DNA of 64,000 nt, taken from assembly GCF_001570565.1 (NCBI RefSeq), contig NZ_BBXE01000016.1:124001-188000 (forward strand). Direction: 5' to 3'. Source of the stretch: Herbidospora yilanensis (GTDB taxonomy: Bacteria > Actinomycetota > Actinomycetes > Streptosporangiales > Streptosporangiaceae). The notes beneath the pieces were generated by a model. That model saw nothing but the letters and a program-made list of their open reading frames with translations, did not search any database and was not told the DNA's origin. The position numbers were made by a program, and so were the translations under genes. Shown here piece after piece: positions 43,769-57,417 of the stretch (positions within the stretch are counted from its first letter, which is position 1; each line of letters opens with the position of its first letter).

Positions 43769-44343
43769 TCGGTCGCCTTGGGGGCGGCCGGCTTGGCCGG
43801 GACCGCGCGGGAGACGCAGACGACCTTGGCGCCCTCCGGGGCCTCGGGGCCGTCGCTGGAGAACGACGGGCCCTCGGGGGAGGTCGGCTGCGCCGCCTCG
43901 ACGCCCGCCTCGCCCGCCGGGATCGCGGCCTCCGTCTTGCCGAACTCGATCACCTCTCCCGGCTTGCCGGGGAACGGCTTCGCGGGCAGGGCCGCCGCGT
44001 CACCTTCGGGAAGGGGTGCGACGGTCACCGTGCCGGCGAAGTCGCCCGGCTCGCCGGGCGGCAACGGAACCGCCGGCGCGACGGCCGCGGTCTCACCCTG
44101 CTCGCCGGGCTCGCCGGGCATCGCCGGGATCGCCTTGGTGACGGAGAGGCTGGCCACCTTCTTGCCGTCGATGGTGACGACGCCTTCCTTGATCTCGACG
44201 CCCTCGCCCCCGGCCGTGCACACGAGGGTGCCCGCGACCGGCTTGAGGATCGGAGCGTCGTCGGTGGCGTTGGCAGCGCCGGTCACGCCGAAGGTCACGG
44301 CCAGGGCCAGGAGGCCGGTCAGGGCCAGGCGGCGGTGTTTCAC
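43765..44343 (-). CDS. secreted Pro/Gly/Glu-rich protein
   Basis: 192 aa from the GTG at 44343, which has AAGGAG nine bases upstream; an earlier ATG would leave no spacing. Signal peptide VKHRRLALTGLLALAVTFGV, cleavage after ANA. The mature part is low-complexity (PGEPGEQGE, PLPPGEPGDF) with two Cys (TLVCTAGGEG, KVVCVSRAVP) that could form one disulfide. Family not recognised. Its start codon lies within the parS-like site, and the gene is divergent from the OmpR regulator. Confidence 0.78.
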   Translation of the reverse strand: MKHRRLALTGLLALAVTFGVTGAANATDDAPILKPVAGTLVCTAGGEGVEIKEGVVTIDGKKVASLSVTKAIPAMPGEPGEQGETAAVAPAVPLPPGEPGDFAGTVTVAPLPEGDAAALPAKPFPGKPGEVIEFGKTEAAIPAGEAGVEAAQPTSPEGPSFSSDGPEAPEGAKVVCVSRAVPAKPAAPKATD

Positions 44344-44350
44344 GTGGAAC
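44337..44350. promoter_or_regulatory. parS-like ParB site (1 mismatch)
   Basis: GTTTCACGTGGAAC; the consensus is GTTTCACGTGAAAC. Extended to 16 bp (44336-44351) it also has the flanking T and A of the bacterial consensus. The second such site in the window, about 24 kb from the first. Confidence 0.6.
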
Positions 44351-44402
44351 ATCTCCTTCGTTCGGTTGATCAGCCACACTGGCGGCGGGTACCTGAAGCC
44401 AG

Positions 44403-44423
44403 CCTGAAGACCGGCTCTTCAGG
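44403..44423. promoter_or_regulatory. inverted repeat before the OmpR regulator
   Basis: CCTGAAGA (44403-44410) and TCTTCAGG (44416-44423) around a 5-bp spacer, with another CTGAAG at 44393-44398. Probable binding site for the response regulator that follows. Confidence 0.55.
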
Positions 44424-44456
44424 TTGGCTTTAGGTGCTCTTTGCCAGGCTGGCCGC

Positions 44457-45125
44457 ATGCGCGTGCTGCTGGTGGAGGACGAACGGCGTCTGGCCGACCT
44501 GGTGAAGTCGGGGCTGGCCGACGAAGGGTTCGCGGTCGACGTCGCGCACGACGGCGCCGAGGGCCTGTGGCTGGCGGGGGAACACGACTACGACGCGATC
44601 GTGCTCGACGTGATGCTCCCCCGGCTCAACGGCTACGCCGTCTGCCGCCGTCTCCGCGACGACGGCAACTGGACCCCGATCATGATCCTCACCGCCAAGG
44701 ACGGCGAATACGACGAGGCGGAGGCGCTCGACACCGGCGCCGACGACTTCCTGTCGAAACCGTTCTCCTATGTGGTCCTGCTGGCCCGGCTCCGCGCGCT
44801 GGTCCGGCGTGGCAAGGCGGCCCGGCCGGTCGCGCTGACCGTGGGGGACCTGGTCGTCGACCCGGCCGGGTTGCGCTGCCGCCGGGGTGAGGCCGACATC
44901 GCCCTCACGCCCAAGGAGTTCGCCGTGCTGCACGCGCTGGCCAGACGTCCGGGTGAGGTCGTCTCCAAGGCCGACCTGCTGGCGCAGGCGTGGGATTTCG
45001 CGTACGACGGCGATCCGAGCATCATCGAGGTCTACGTCAGCGCGCTGCGCCGGAAGATCGACGCGCCGTTCGGCCGGACGTCCCTGGTCACCGTCCGGGG
45101 CGCCGGTTACCGGCTGGAATCATGA
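44457..45125 (+). CDS. OmpR/PhoB-family response regulator
   Basis: 222 aa. Receiver with Glu7-Asp8, phospho-acceptor Asp51 (IVLDVMLPRLNG), Thr in ILTAKDGEYDE and Lys in FLSKPFSYVV. The C-terminal winged helix reads LTPKEFAVLHALARRPGEVV, then SIIEVYVSALRRKIDAPF and TVRGAGYRLE. Coupled by a 4-bp overlap to its kinase. Likely regulates itself and perhaps the divergent secreted protein. Confidence 0.95.
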   Translation: MRVLLVEDERRLADLVKSGLADEGFAVDVAHDGAEGLWLAGEHDYDAIVLDVMLPRLNGYAVCRRLRDDGNWTPIMILTAKDGEYDEAEALDTGADDFLSKPFSYVVLLARLRALVRRGKAARPVALTVGDLVVDPAGLRCRRGEADIALTPKEFAVLHALARRPGEVVSKADLLAQAWDFAYDGDPSIIEVYVSALRRKIDAPFGRTSLVTVRGAGYRLES

Positions 45126-46438
45126 GCGGCTGGTCGGTGCGCCTGCGCGCCACCGTGACGGTCACCGTCATCGTGGCGGTCGCGCTCGGCGTCGCCGCCG
45201 CCGTGCTGGTCGGGGTGCTGCGGACCAGCCTGGTCACCGGCACCGCCGCCGAGGCGGGCCGCCGGGCCGACCAGGTCGCGACGCTGATGGCCGCCCCGGC
45301 CGCCCCGCTCGGGCCGATCGTGTTCAACAGGGTGGACGCGGCGGTCACCGGCGCCGGCACGCTCGTGGTCACCGAGCCGGGGGAGCCGATCGGCGGCTCG
45401 ACCGGGGTCACCAGGCCGGTCGGCGGCACGATCGCGATCACCGACCCGAACGTGATCGTCGGGCAGCTCGATCCGGCGTTGCCCATGGGCACCGCGGCCG
45501 CCGACGACGGATACGTCACCGCCACCCGGGCGCTCGACGCGACGACCACGGTCTCGGTCCGGGCGTCACTGTGGCCGACCCAGATGGCGCTGGGCACCCT
45601 CACCTGGGTGCTCGTCATCGGGATCCCGCTGCTGCTGGCCATGGTGGCCGCGCTGACCTGGTTCTCGGTCGGCCGGGCGCTCGCGCCGGTGTCGGCGATC
45701 CGCGCGAAACTGGCCGACATCACCGCCCGCGACCTGCACCAGCGGGTGCCGGAATCGCGAGCCCGTGACGAGATCGCCGCCCTGGCCAAGACCGTCAACG
45801 GCACCCTCGACCGGCTGGAGACCGCCGTCGGCCTGCACAAACGTTTCGTCGCCGACGCCGCGCACGAGCTGCGCAGCCCGATCGCCACCCTGCGCACCCG
45901 GCTGGAGATCGGCGAACGCGACGCCCCCGCGCTGGCCAAGGAGTCGCTGACCGACGTCACCCGGCTCCAGTCGCTCGCCGCCGACCTGCTGGTGCTGGCG
46001 CGGCTCGACGCCGGTGAGCCGCTGCGCCTCCAGGAGGTCGACCTGGGGCAACTCGCGACGGAGGAGGCGCTGCGCACGCCCGTACCGACGAATCTGGACA
46101 TCGCACCCGGCGTCGTGGTGCAGGGCTCCCCCGCCCAGCTCACCCGAGTGATCACGAACCTGATCGCCAACGCCGTGCGGCACCGCGAAGAGTCGATCTC
46201 CGTACGCGTCGTGCCCGGCCCCGTGCTCGAAGTGCTCGACGACGGGCCGGGCATCCCGGCGGAGCACCGGGAGACCGTCTTCCACCGGTTCACCCGGCTC
46301 GACGAGGCCCGCGACCGCGACGCCGGTGGGGCCGGGCTCGGGCTCGCCATCGCGCGCGAGATCGTCGTCGCCCACGGCGGCACGCTGACGATCGAGGACA
46401 GCCCGCGCGGCGCGTTGTTCCGGATGACCCTTCCCTAG
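45122..46438 (+). CDS. sensor histidine kinase (OmpR partner)
   Basis: 438 aa. Helix 1 at about 10-33, an extracellular sensor to about 155, helix 2 at 158-182, HAMP at 184-236, phospho-acceptor His248 (FVADAAHELRSPIATL). The HATPase domain has NLIANAVRHREE, VLDDGPGIP, HRFTRLDEARDRDAGGAGLG. Orthodox membrane kinase for the response regulator before it. Confidence 0.95.
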   Translation: MSGWSVRLRATVTVTVIVAVALGVAAAVLVGVLRTSLVTGTAAEAGRRADQVATLMAAPAAPLGPIVFNRVDAAVTGAGTLVVTEPGEPIGGSTGVTRPVGGTIAITDPNVIVGQLDPALPMGTAAADDGYVTATRALDATTTVSVRASLWPTQMALGTLTWVLVIGIPLLLAMVAALTWFSVGRALAPVSAIRAKLADITARDLHQRVPESRARDEIAALAKTVNGTLDRLETAVGLHKRFVADAAHELRSPIATLRTRLEIGERDAPALAKESLTDVTRLQSLAADLLVLARLDAGEPLRLQEVDLGQLATEEALRTPVPTNLDIAPGVVVQGSPAQLTRVITNLIANAVRHREESISVRVVPGPVLEVLDDGPGIPAEHRETVFHRFTRLDEARDRDAGGAGLGLAIAREIVVAHGGTLTIEDSPRGALFRMTLP

Positions 46439-46498
46439 ATGCCCATCTCGGCTGCGACGTGAGCGATCGCTCGACGCTCAGCGGAGCATTCGCGTGAG

Positions 46499-47683
46499 TC
46501 ACCCGACGACCTCGGCACTCTGGTTCCGTGGCGCGATCAGCCCCAGCGATGGAAGCAACATGAGCACGGCGATCCCGGTCAGGACGGAAGCCACCCACAC
46601 AGGCCCCAGGTCACGGGAACCCGACAACGCTACGGCCGCGATCGCCGGGCCGGCGGCGGCTCCGATGTTGAGCGCGGCGGTCGCGTAGGAACCACCCATG
46701 GTGGGCGCTGCTGACGCCGCATAGAGCACGCGCGCGATCAGGGTGCTTCCCACCGCGAACGCCAAGATGCCCTGGACGAAGACCAGGATCAGCAGCAGCA
46801 CAGGGTGTGTCGCGACGAGTGCGAGAGCCAGCCACCCCAAGAGCAGGAGGGGAGAGGCTACGCCGAGAATCCGACGAGGGTGGCGGTCGGAGAGCCGCCC
46901 GGCAGTGGTGACTCCGACGAAGGATCCGATGCCGAACAGCACGAGGGCCAGCGGCACCCACACCTCATCCAATCCGGCGGTCTCGGTCACGACGGGTGCG
47001 AGGAAGGTGAAGGCGGCGAAGGTGCCGCCATTGACCAACGCTCCGAGCAACATTGTCATGAGCACTCGGGGCGCTCGAAGCTGGGCGAGCTCGAAAGCCA
47101 GAGACGCACCGGCGTGCGACCCTTCCGGTGCCGGCTCCGTAGGGGGGCGGACCCTGGTGAGGATTCCGACTGCCGCGGGGACGCACACCAGCGCGACCGC
47201 CCAGAACGTCGCTCGCCACCCCAACGCGGTGCCGAGCAGTGCGCCCGCAGGGACGCCTGCGACGGTGGCGATCGTCGTACCGGACAGGAGGACCGCCAGG
47301 GCACGCCCCTTCTGGTCCGGGGCCACAAGACCGGTTGCGGTGCTGAGCGCGACCGCCAAGAAGCCGGCGTTGGCAACCGCGGCCAAGACACGGGTGGCGA
47401 ACAGCACGGAGAAGGACGGGGTGCTCGCGGCGACGACGTGGCAGAGAGCGAAGATCACCACGCATCCAAGGAGCACGGTCCGTGCGGGCCACCGACGGGC
47501 AAAGGCAGCCATGACGGGCGCGCCGACGATCATCCCGACCGCGAAGGCCGAAGTGAGCAGTCCGGCGGTCCCGACCGAGACATCGGGGCTGGTGGCGATG
47601 TCCGGCACGAGGCCGGCGAGCATGAACTCCGAGGTACCCATGGCGAAGACCGCGAGGGCAAGCAGATAGAGAGCAGGGGCCAT
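46499..47683 (-). CDS. MFS drug exporter, chloramphenicol-type (Cmx/Cml-like)
   Basis: 394 aa from the ATG at 47683, with CGGAG upstream. Twelve helices. The N-terminus YLLALAVFAMGTSEFMLAGL and LLTSAFAVGMIVGAPVMAAF matches the Cml/Cmx chloramphenicol exporters of Streptomyces and corynebacteria. Motif A is degenerate (RRWPARTVLLGC). Its codon use is less G/C-biased than that of neighbours, suggesting later acquisition. An overlapping upstream frame could act as a leader peptide. Confidence 0.88.
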   Translation of the reverse strand: MAPALYLLALAVFAMGTSEFMLAGLVPDIATSPDVSVGTAGLLTSAFAVGMIVGAPVMAAFARRWPARTVLLGCVVIFALCHVVAASTPSFSVLFATRVLAAVANAGFLAVALSTATGLVAPDQKGRALAVLLSGTTIATVAGVPAGALLGTALGWRATFWAVALVCVPAAVGILTRVRPPTEPAPEGSHAGASLAFELAQLRAPRVLMTMLLGALVNGGTFAAFTFLAPVVTETAGLDEVWVPLALVLFGIGSFVGVTTAGRLSDRHPRRILGVASPLLLLGWLALALVATHPVLLLILVFVQGILAFAVGSTLIARVLYAASAAPTMGGSYATAALNIGAAAGPAIAAVALSGSRDLGPVWVASVLTGIAVLMLLPSLGLIAPRNQSAEVVG

Positions 47684-47898
47684 CGAGTTACTCCGAGGCA
47701 AGGAACGGACAGAAGGCGTCTCGTCACCACGGCCAGCCCGATGGGGTACCCGAACAGCCGCCCACGCATACGGCGGCGGGCGGGAGGCTAGAAGCTCAGT
47801 GGTTCAGGGGGCTGACGGCGTGACCGAAAGCCCCCACAGTGTCCGACTCGGGGCTCGACATGGACGTCACTCTACTGATGACCAACCGGCACCCGCAC

Positions 47899-52299
<4,401 letters not shown>

Positions 52300-52378
52300 A
52301 CCCGCTCCATCTTCCCTCGTTTGGCGTTTCCACCGTAGAACCTGAACCTGGCCGGGTCATCACGCGTACCTCCCGCTG

Positions 52379-52891
52379 ATGAGCGCGATTCGGCTATTGG
52401 CGACCGGCCTCGTACTGATGCTGGTCGTCGCCTGTTCCGGTACGGATCCAGCGGATCCTGACGTGCGGTTCTCCCTGGAGATGATTCCCCACCACCGGCA
52501 GACGCTGCAGCTCGCCGAGATGGCCAAAGGACGGGCGTACAGCGACTGGATCAAGACGGCCTCGGCCGAGATCAGGGCGCAGGGACCGGCGGACCTGCAG
52601 ATGATGGCGAGCTGGCTCTCCACCTGGGAGATCCCCGAACCCCCCGGCGGCGCCCGCCCCATCGGCCCCGGGAACGTCACCGACGCGGAGTTCGCGAAAC
52701 TACAGGGCCTCACCGGGCAGGCCTTCGACAACACCTGGTACGGCATCATGTCGCGGCACCTGGAATCCGGCATGACGATCGGCCGCATCGTGCTCGCGGT
52801 CGGCGACCACTTCCCGACGGCCGACCTCGCCCGCCGGCTGGTCAACGATCAGGAGAAGATGCTCGCCGAGATCGGGCGTCAACTGGCCTAG
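52379..52891 (+). CDS. DUF305 lipoprotein
   Basis: 170 aa. Lipoprotein signal RLLATGLVLMLVVACSG with the lipobox Cys at 19. The DUF305 domain (ferritin-like helical bundle) has the conserved MIPHHRQTLQLAEMA. The second half has weaker His/Met residues (MSRHLESGMTIG). Family members are often next to copper-handling genes; here the neighbours do not define a role. Divergent from the HAMP kinase. Confidence 0.9.
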   Translation: MSAIRLLATGLVLMLVVACSGTDPADPDVRFSLEMIPHHRQTLQLAEMAKGRAYSDWIKTASAEIRAQGPADLQMMASWLSTWEIPEPPGGARPIGPGNVTDAEFAKLQGLTGQAFDNTWYGIMSRHLESGMTIGRIVLAVGDHFPTADLARRLVNDQEKMLAEIGRQLA

Positions 52892-52927
52892 GCTGGGCGG
52901 TAGTCGAAACCCCGGGAGGCGATGCCA

Positions 52928-53302
52928 GTGGCGAACGACCTCCTCCTTTCCCTCGACCTCGACCAGATGGCCGTGCCCTCGGTCCGGCGCAGCGTGCACG
53001 ACTGCGCGGGAGCGGTCGGGCTGTCGGGGGTGGGGCTCGACGATTTCGTGCTCGCCGTCCATGAGGCGGTGACCAACGCGATGCGCTATGCGCAGTCACC
53101 GCGGGTGCTGCGGTTGTGGTGCGAAGACGACCGGGTGTTGTGCGAGGTGTCGGACGGGGGGCCGGGAATCGCGGGCGGGCCGTCCCGGACGCCTACGGGC
53201 GGGCGAGGGTTGTGGCTGATGCGTCGGCTGACGACGATCGTGGTGAGCACGGCGCCTGAGGGGACTACGGTGCGGCTGACCGTGGGGTTGTCGCGAGGCT
53301 GA
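52928..53302 (+). CDS. RsbW-like ATP-binding anti-sigma-type protein
   Basis: 124 aa from the GTG at 52928 (GGGAGG eight bases upstream; an ATG 6 bp earlier is too close). GHKL fold: N-box VHEAVTNAMRYA, G1 VSDGGPGI, G2 TGGRGLWLMRRL. These stand-alone kinases phosphorylate anti-anti-sigma factors or tune sigma factors; no partner is adjacent. Confidence 0.85.
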   Translation: MANDLLLSLDLDQMAVPSVRRSVHDCAGAVGLSGVGLDDFVLAVHEAVTNAMRYAQSPRVLRLWCEDDRVLCEVSDGGPGIAGGPSRTPTGGRGLWLMRRLTTIVVSTAPEGTTVRLTVGLSRG

Positions 53303-53889
53303 GGCGTTCCGGCTCATCGCCGGCGGAGAGACACGCGTTGGGAAGAGTTCTCGGTGCGGTTCTCGCGGGCGGGATCGGGCCGAGTTGTTCGGGAGCTGGC
53401 ATTTGTCACCAAGGTTGCCGCTTACTGGTAACTCCGGCGAAGCGAGGTTCGTACCTCAGCTGGCTCTGAGGCCGGGAGGTTGCCTCTTGGCTATGGCATG
53501 GCGGGTCCGGACCTGTGCGGAAGTCCCCCTCGCGGTTGATGTGGCTGAGAGCGGGTTCCTGTGAGGCCGGCTCGTACGGGCGCGGGCGCCTGTCGGTTGT
53601 CCTGGAAGAGCCGGTTCGGTGCCGATCGGGTGGTCGACTGTGGGAGTGTGGGAGCCGGTATCGGCGGGATTCGCGGTGCCTCCGGCGGGGCCGGAGTGGG
53701 CTGACGCAGGAGTTCGTGCGGGGCTAAGCTCGTGGCTCACCTGGGGTCTCGTCTCTTTCGCTGATAGCAGAGCCCCCCTCGGTACGGCTTTCGCGGCTGA
53801 AATCCTCGGGGGGATAAAGTGTTGTATTCGGCGCGCGGCCCGGGGGCGGAACCGGGCGTTTGTCTCACCCGGGAAATGGGGTCATCACT
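53303..53889. other. 587-bp stretch without a recognisable gene
   Basis: G-rich plus strand, with short frames that lack family character. The last ~60 bp probably hold the promoter of the DLW-39 gene. No repeat or RNA gene was recognised. Confidence 0.5.
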
Positions 53890-54009
53890 ATGAAGAAGCT
53901 GCTCCTTCTTGCCATCGTTGCCGTCGTTGGCCTGCTGTTCTGGCGTAAGGTCCAGGCCGATCGGGCCGAGCTCGACCTCTGGACCGAGGCGACCGGCAGC
54001 GAGAACTGA
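53890..54009 (+). CDS. DLW-39 family small membrane protein
   Basis: 39 aa: MKKLLLLAIVAVVGLLFW, then a basic/acidic helix with RAELDLWTEATGSEN. One membrane helix followed by the DLW motif that names the family. In Streptomyces-type genomes it lies between gyrA and tRNA-Ala, as here after removing the intervening genes. Function unknown. Usually missed because of its size. Confidence 0.92.
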   Translation: MKKLLLLAIVAVVGLLFWRKVQADRAELDLWTEATGSEN

Positions 54010-54014
54010 TCTTC

Positions 54015-54707
54015 GTGATCAAGCTGGCCTGCCTCGACCTGGCGGGCACCACGATCGGCGACATCGCCCTGGTCGAACGGGCGTTCGCCGAGTCGATCGC
54101 GACACAGGGAATCGTCCCCGGGACCAGCGCGTACGCACGCGCGATGGTGCATGTGCACCGGTCCCGGGGATGCCCCAAGATCGACGTATTCCGGGGCATC
54201 TTCCCCGACAACGAGGCGCAGGCTCAGGCCGCCAACCTGACCTTCGAGCGCTCCTACGAGGGGTCCATCGAGCGTGCCGGCGTCACGCCGCTCCTCGGGA
54301 CCGTCGAAGCGCTCGAGAAGCTCCGCGGGGCCGGGATCAAGATCGCCCTCGTGACCGGGTTCTCCCGCGGCACGATGGGCCGCATCCTGGGCGCCCTCGG
54401 CTGGTACGACCGCGTCGACCTCGCCCTTTCGCCCGAAGACTGCGGACGTGGACGGCCCTACCCGGACATGATCCTCACCGCCGTCATGAAGCTGGGAATC
54501 GAGGACGTCCGCGAGGTCGCCGTCGCCGGCGACACCGAGAGCGACATGCTCTCCGCGCGGCGCGCGGGGGCCTCCGTGGTGGCCGGAGTGCTGACGGGGG
54601 TGCACAGCCGTGATCGGCTGACCGCCGGCGGGGCCACCCACATTCTGGAGTCGATTGCCGATTTCCCGGGCGTTGTCATGGGGAGCGACGTGGCTGCCGT
54701 CCGGTGA
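54015..54707 (+). CDS. HAD-superfamily phosphatase, phosphonatase-like
   Basis: 230 aa, GTG start 5 bp after the DLW-39 stop. Nucleophile Asp8 in LACLDLAGTT, motif II VTGFSRGT, and motif IV VAGDTESDMLSARRAGA. The cap region lies at 20-90. In the usual basic position the sequence is GRGRPYPDMI, where Arg may replace Lys. Like phosphonoacetaldehyde hydrolase or phosphoglycolate phosphatase in layout; the substrate is unknown. Confidence 0.88.
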   Translation: MIKLACLDLAGTTIGDIALVERAFAESIATQGIVPGTSAYARAMVHVHRSRGCPKIDVFRGIFPDNEAQAQAANLTFERSYEGSIERAGVTPLLGTVEALEKLRGAGIKIALVTGFSRGTMGRILGALGWYDRVDLALSPEDCGRGRPYPDMILTAVMKLGIEDVREVAVAGDTESDMLSARRAGASVVAGVLTGVHSRDRLTAGGATHILESIADFPGVVMGSDVAAVR

Positions 54708-54769
54708 GTGGCGGGCACGTTGAGATCCTTGCTACGGTGTAGCGACGTCTGCTTGGTGCGGGCGCAATC

Positions 54770-54842
54770 GGGGCCTTAGCTCAGCTGGCAGAGCGCCTGC
54801 TTTGCAAGCAGGATGTCAGGAGTTCGAATCTCCTAGGCTCCA
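54770..54842 (+). tRNA. tRNA-Ala (anticodon TGC)
   Basis: 73 nt. Acceptor GGGGCCT/AGGCTCC (one G-T pair), D-arm GCTC/GAGC, anticodon stem CCTGC/GCAGG with loop TTTGCAA, T-arm AGGAG/CTCCT with loop TTCGAAT, A73. CCA is not encoded. Followed at once by the G/C repeat. Confidence 0.97.
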
Positions 54843-54852
54843 CCTTCGAATG

Positions 54853-54978
54853 ACTTGTGGTCGACGCCCCTTCGGGGCGGCTTTCACAAGTCCTTCTCGG
54901 TCCTCTACGGGGGGACGACCCCCCGAACCCCCCGATGCGGAAGGGGCTTTCGCCCCCTCGCGCTCCCCCTGGCCGCTT
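54853..54978 (+). repeat. tRNA-trailing G/C repeat, copy 2 (after tRNA-Ala)
   Basis: Compound hairpin: ACTTGTG (54853-54859) pairs with CACAAGT (54885-54891), enclosing CGCCCC-TTC-GGGGCG. Then the 30-bp block (54907-54936), a 15-bp hairpin spacer and the 27-bp block (54952-54978). Same order, spacing and orientation relative to the tRNA as copy 1. Confidence 0.85.
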
Positions 54979-55737
54979 CGCGGCCCTGCGTCGCTTTCGC
55001 GCCGGGGTCGCTGTGCTCCCTTGCGAAGGGCTCCGCCCCTCGCGCTCCCTGGCAGGGCCTCGCTTCGCTCGGATGGATCTCGCTTTGCTCGAATTCTTGT
55101 CCCTGAGAGAAGCGCGTATTCCGGCCGTGGGTCTGCGTCCATGCCGACGTCCGAACTTGCATATGGAACCTGCGGCGTTTATCCACTGGCTGGGCCAGAC
55201 ATCTACTCAACCGTGCCGATTGACCTGTCAGTAGATTCTCGATCGCCGACTGGTCGGCATCGTTGTTCGCCTATGAAACACGAATGGATGTGACTGGGCG
55301 GGGGTGGTCAATGCGCACGGCCGTCACAAGCCTGATCGGTCTTCTGCGTCGCAGGGTGCATGTGTGATGCCGGTCAAGTGCAGTCCAGGTCGAAGCGATT
55401 GCCCCTCCAAAGACGATAAGTCCGTGGATCTGCTGACATGCCGGTGAACGCTGGCTGTGTCACGGAGGCGTACACGCAAGAGCCCATGTTCGTGCGGCGA
55501 GGGGCAGGGAAGCGCTGTGGGCACGGTGGTGAGGGCGGCCGGGTGAGCGAGCTCAACGGGGATGAGGGGTTGCTGCCGCCGTCAGCCGGCGGGGCGGCGA
55601 GCAGTGTGGATGAGCAGGTCACCGCTGCGCAGAGTGGCGTGCGAAGTTGGGTTCGGCAGGCTGCGGGACTGTCGGCGTGGTGGATGGTGTGGGCCACGGA
55701 ACGAGTGGCCCGGATGGTCCCGGGCCACTCGTGGCGG
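54979..55737. other. 759-bp stretch without a recognisable gene
   Basis: The first ~110 bp continue with G/C-rich hairpin sequence (CTCGCGCTCCCTGGC variants). The rest has lower G/C, no convincing coding bias, and one copy of CGATAAGTCCGTGG (55414-55427), also present at 39609-39622. A terminator hairpin ends it. Confidence 0.5.
55701..55732 (-). terminator. hairpin after the secreted Ig-like gene
   Basis: 13-bp perfect stem ACGAGTGGCCCGG / CCGGGCCACTCGT with a 6-base loop, 5 bp beyond the minus-strand stop. No T-run. Confidence 0.65.
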
Positions 55738-57132
55738 CTACTGCATCGGCTGGCAGGGCGGTGTCTGGAAGACGATGCCGTCGAGGAAGTTGCCGAACGC
55801 GCCGCCGCCCGCAGAGGAGACGGCGCGGAAGGAGAACCGGGTCGTGGTCTGGCCGGCCGGGACCGTGTAGGTGCCGGTGTACTGGCGCCAGGCGGTGTTG
55901 TCGGTGGCGATGTTGGGTGAGGTCGCCCCGTCGGGGGTCTGGGCCACGGTCGCGCCCGGTGCGCCGATGAGCACCTGCATGACGTCGGTGCCGGCGCGGC
56001 CGCGGTGCCAGATCGACCAGGTCATGACGGTGCCGGGCACGGTGGGCACGTCCTGGTAGAGGGTGGAGGGCTGGGTGGCGTTGAGTTCGGCGAACTGCTG
56101 GCCGTCGGCGGCGGGCACGCCCTGGTAGCCGCTGCGCCAGATCTCCAGGAACCCGTCGGTGGCGGTGGTGCGCCAGCCGGCGGCAGGGTTGGTGGACGCG
56201 TCGGGGATGTCCCAGCGGGCCGTGGCGACGGGCGGGGCCTCGAAGCTGCTGTTGGCCAGGCCGATCGGGTTGGTGACGCAGGTGACGACGACCGTGACGG
56301 TCGCGGTGCTGGTGCCGCAGGCCGTGCTGATCGTGTAGGTGAAGGTGTCGGTGCCGCTGCGGCCCGCCGGCGGGGTGTAGACGATCGTGCTGCCGGTGAT
56401 CGTCGCGGTGCCGTGGGCGGGGGTGCCGATGGAGGTGATCGTCGCTCCGGCACCCGTGTCGTTGGTCAGGACCGGGATGGTGACCGGGGTGTCCTGCGGG
56501 GTTGTGATCGTGTCGTTGACGGCGGTGGTCGGCGAGATGGTGCCGCCGTTGACGATCTGGATCGGGGGTGCCGGGGTGTTGCCGCCGAGCTGGCCGGGGA
56601 AGGCGATGACGCTGCTGATGCCGCTCGGGCGGATGGTCATGCTCCGGCCGACGGTGCCGGGCTTGACGCGGAAGGTGATGACCTTGGGCGCGGGGTCGGT
56701 CTTGGTGCCGGACGACGGGATCGTCAGCGTGTTGCCGCTGATGGTGCCGGGGCCCGACTGGCTCACGACGTCGGCGTTGGCCAGCAGTGTGGAGATGTCC
56801 CAACTGGTGGTGTAGCTGCGCACGAGGAGCGGCCACTTGGCGGTGCTGTGCGCCAGGCGGAGGGTGAAGGTCGAGCCCGGCGCGATCTGGCCGCCCCAGA
56901 GCGCCGGCGTGGTGTTCACGGCCACGTTGCCGTTGCCGAGCTGCATGCCGATGACGTTCTTCCAGTAGTAGTTCACCGGGTAGTTCGCCTGGCCCTGCCG
57001 TACACAGGACGCCGCCTTGGTCCGCGTGGACGGGGCCGCGTCCGCGGTTCCGGCGGCCATGACCTGGGCCGCCGCGGCGGTCACCAGGGTGAGCAGGGCG
57101 GCGGCGAAGGCGGACGTGCGCCGTTGTGACAT
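55738..57132 (-). CDS. secreted multi-domain Ig-like/carbohydrate-binding-like protein
   Basis: 464 aa from the ATG at 57132; the codon before it is TTG. Signal peptide to about residue 32 ([19 protein letters not shown]). Region 33-190 is a beta-rich domain. Residues 200-290 form a cadherin/Ig-like module ([31 protein letters not shown]). The C-terminal domain (about 295-464) starts [13 protein letters not shown] and has a jelly-roll carbohydrate-binding-like pattern. Likely an extracellular adhesin or polysaccharide-binding protein. Confidence 0.82.
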   Translation of the reverse strand: MSQRRTSAFAAALLTLVTAAAAQVMAAGTADAAPSTRTKAASCVRQGQANYPVNYYWKNVIGMQLGNGNVAVNTTPALWGGQIAPGSTFTLRLAHSTAKWPLLVRSYTTSWDISTLLANADVVSQSGPGTISGNTLTIPSSGTKTDPAPKVITFRVKPGTVGRSMTIRPSGISSVIAFPGQLGGNTPAPPIQIVNGGTISPTTAVNDTITTPQDTPVTIPVLTNDTGAGATITSIGTPAHGTATITGSTIVYTPPAGRSGTDTFTYTISTACGTSTATVTVVVTCVTNPIGLANSSFEAPPVATARWDIPDASTNPAAGWRTTATDGFLEIWRSGYQGVPAADGQQFAELNATQPSTLYQDVPTVPGTVMTWSIWHRGRAGTDVMQVLIGAPGATVAQTPDGATSPNIATDNTAWRQYTGTYTVPAGQTTTRFSFRAVSSAGGGAFGNFLDGIVFQTPPCQPMQ

Positions 57133-57417
57133 CAAGACGTGCTCCGTTCTCCTAGATCAACTCCACGGAAACGTTACAGCTTGTGATCTTGAAGTCACGG
57201 CAAGTGAGGCGGGTGTTGATCACGTCGTGTCTGATCTTCGAGGTGAGGCCGTCCCGGCGGGCGGGCCTTGGCCCGCGATGCGGGCCGCGGCGGCTCATTC
57301 ACGAACGAGCGGCCGGGGCGGTCGTCTCCACCGCCGCCGACCTCAACCGCTTCTCGCCCAGATGAAGACCACGGTGCCCGGCCCCGGACTCCACTACGCG
57401 GCTCCTCGTTTCTGCGG

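Noticed and set aside
55438-55920. 160-codon plus-strand frame after tRNA-Ala
   Set aside because: No family character; it runs through a terminator hairpin into the antisense of the secreted protein.
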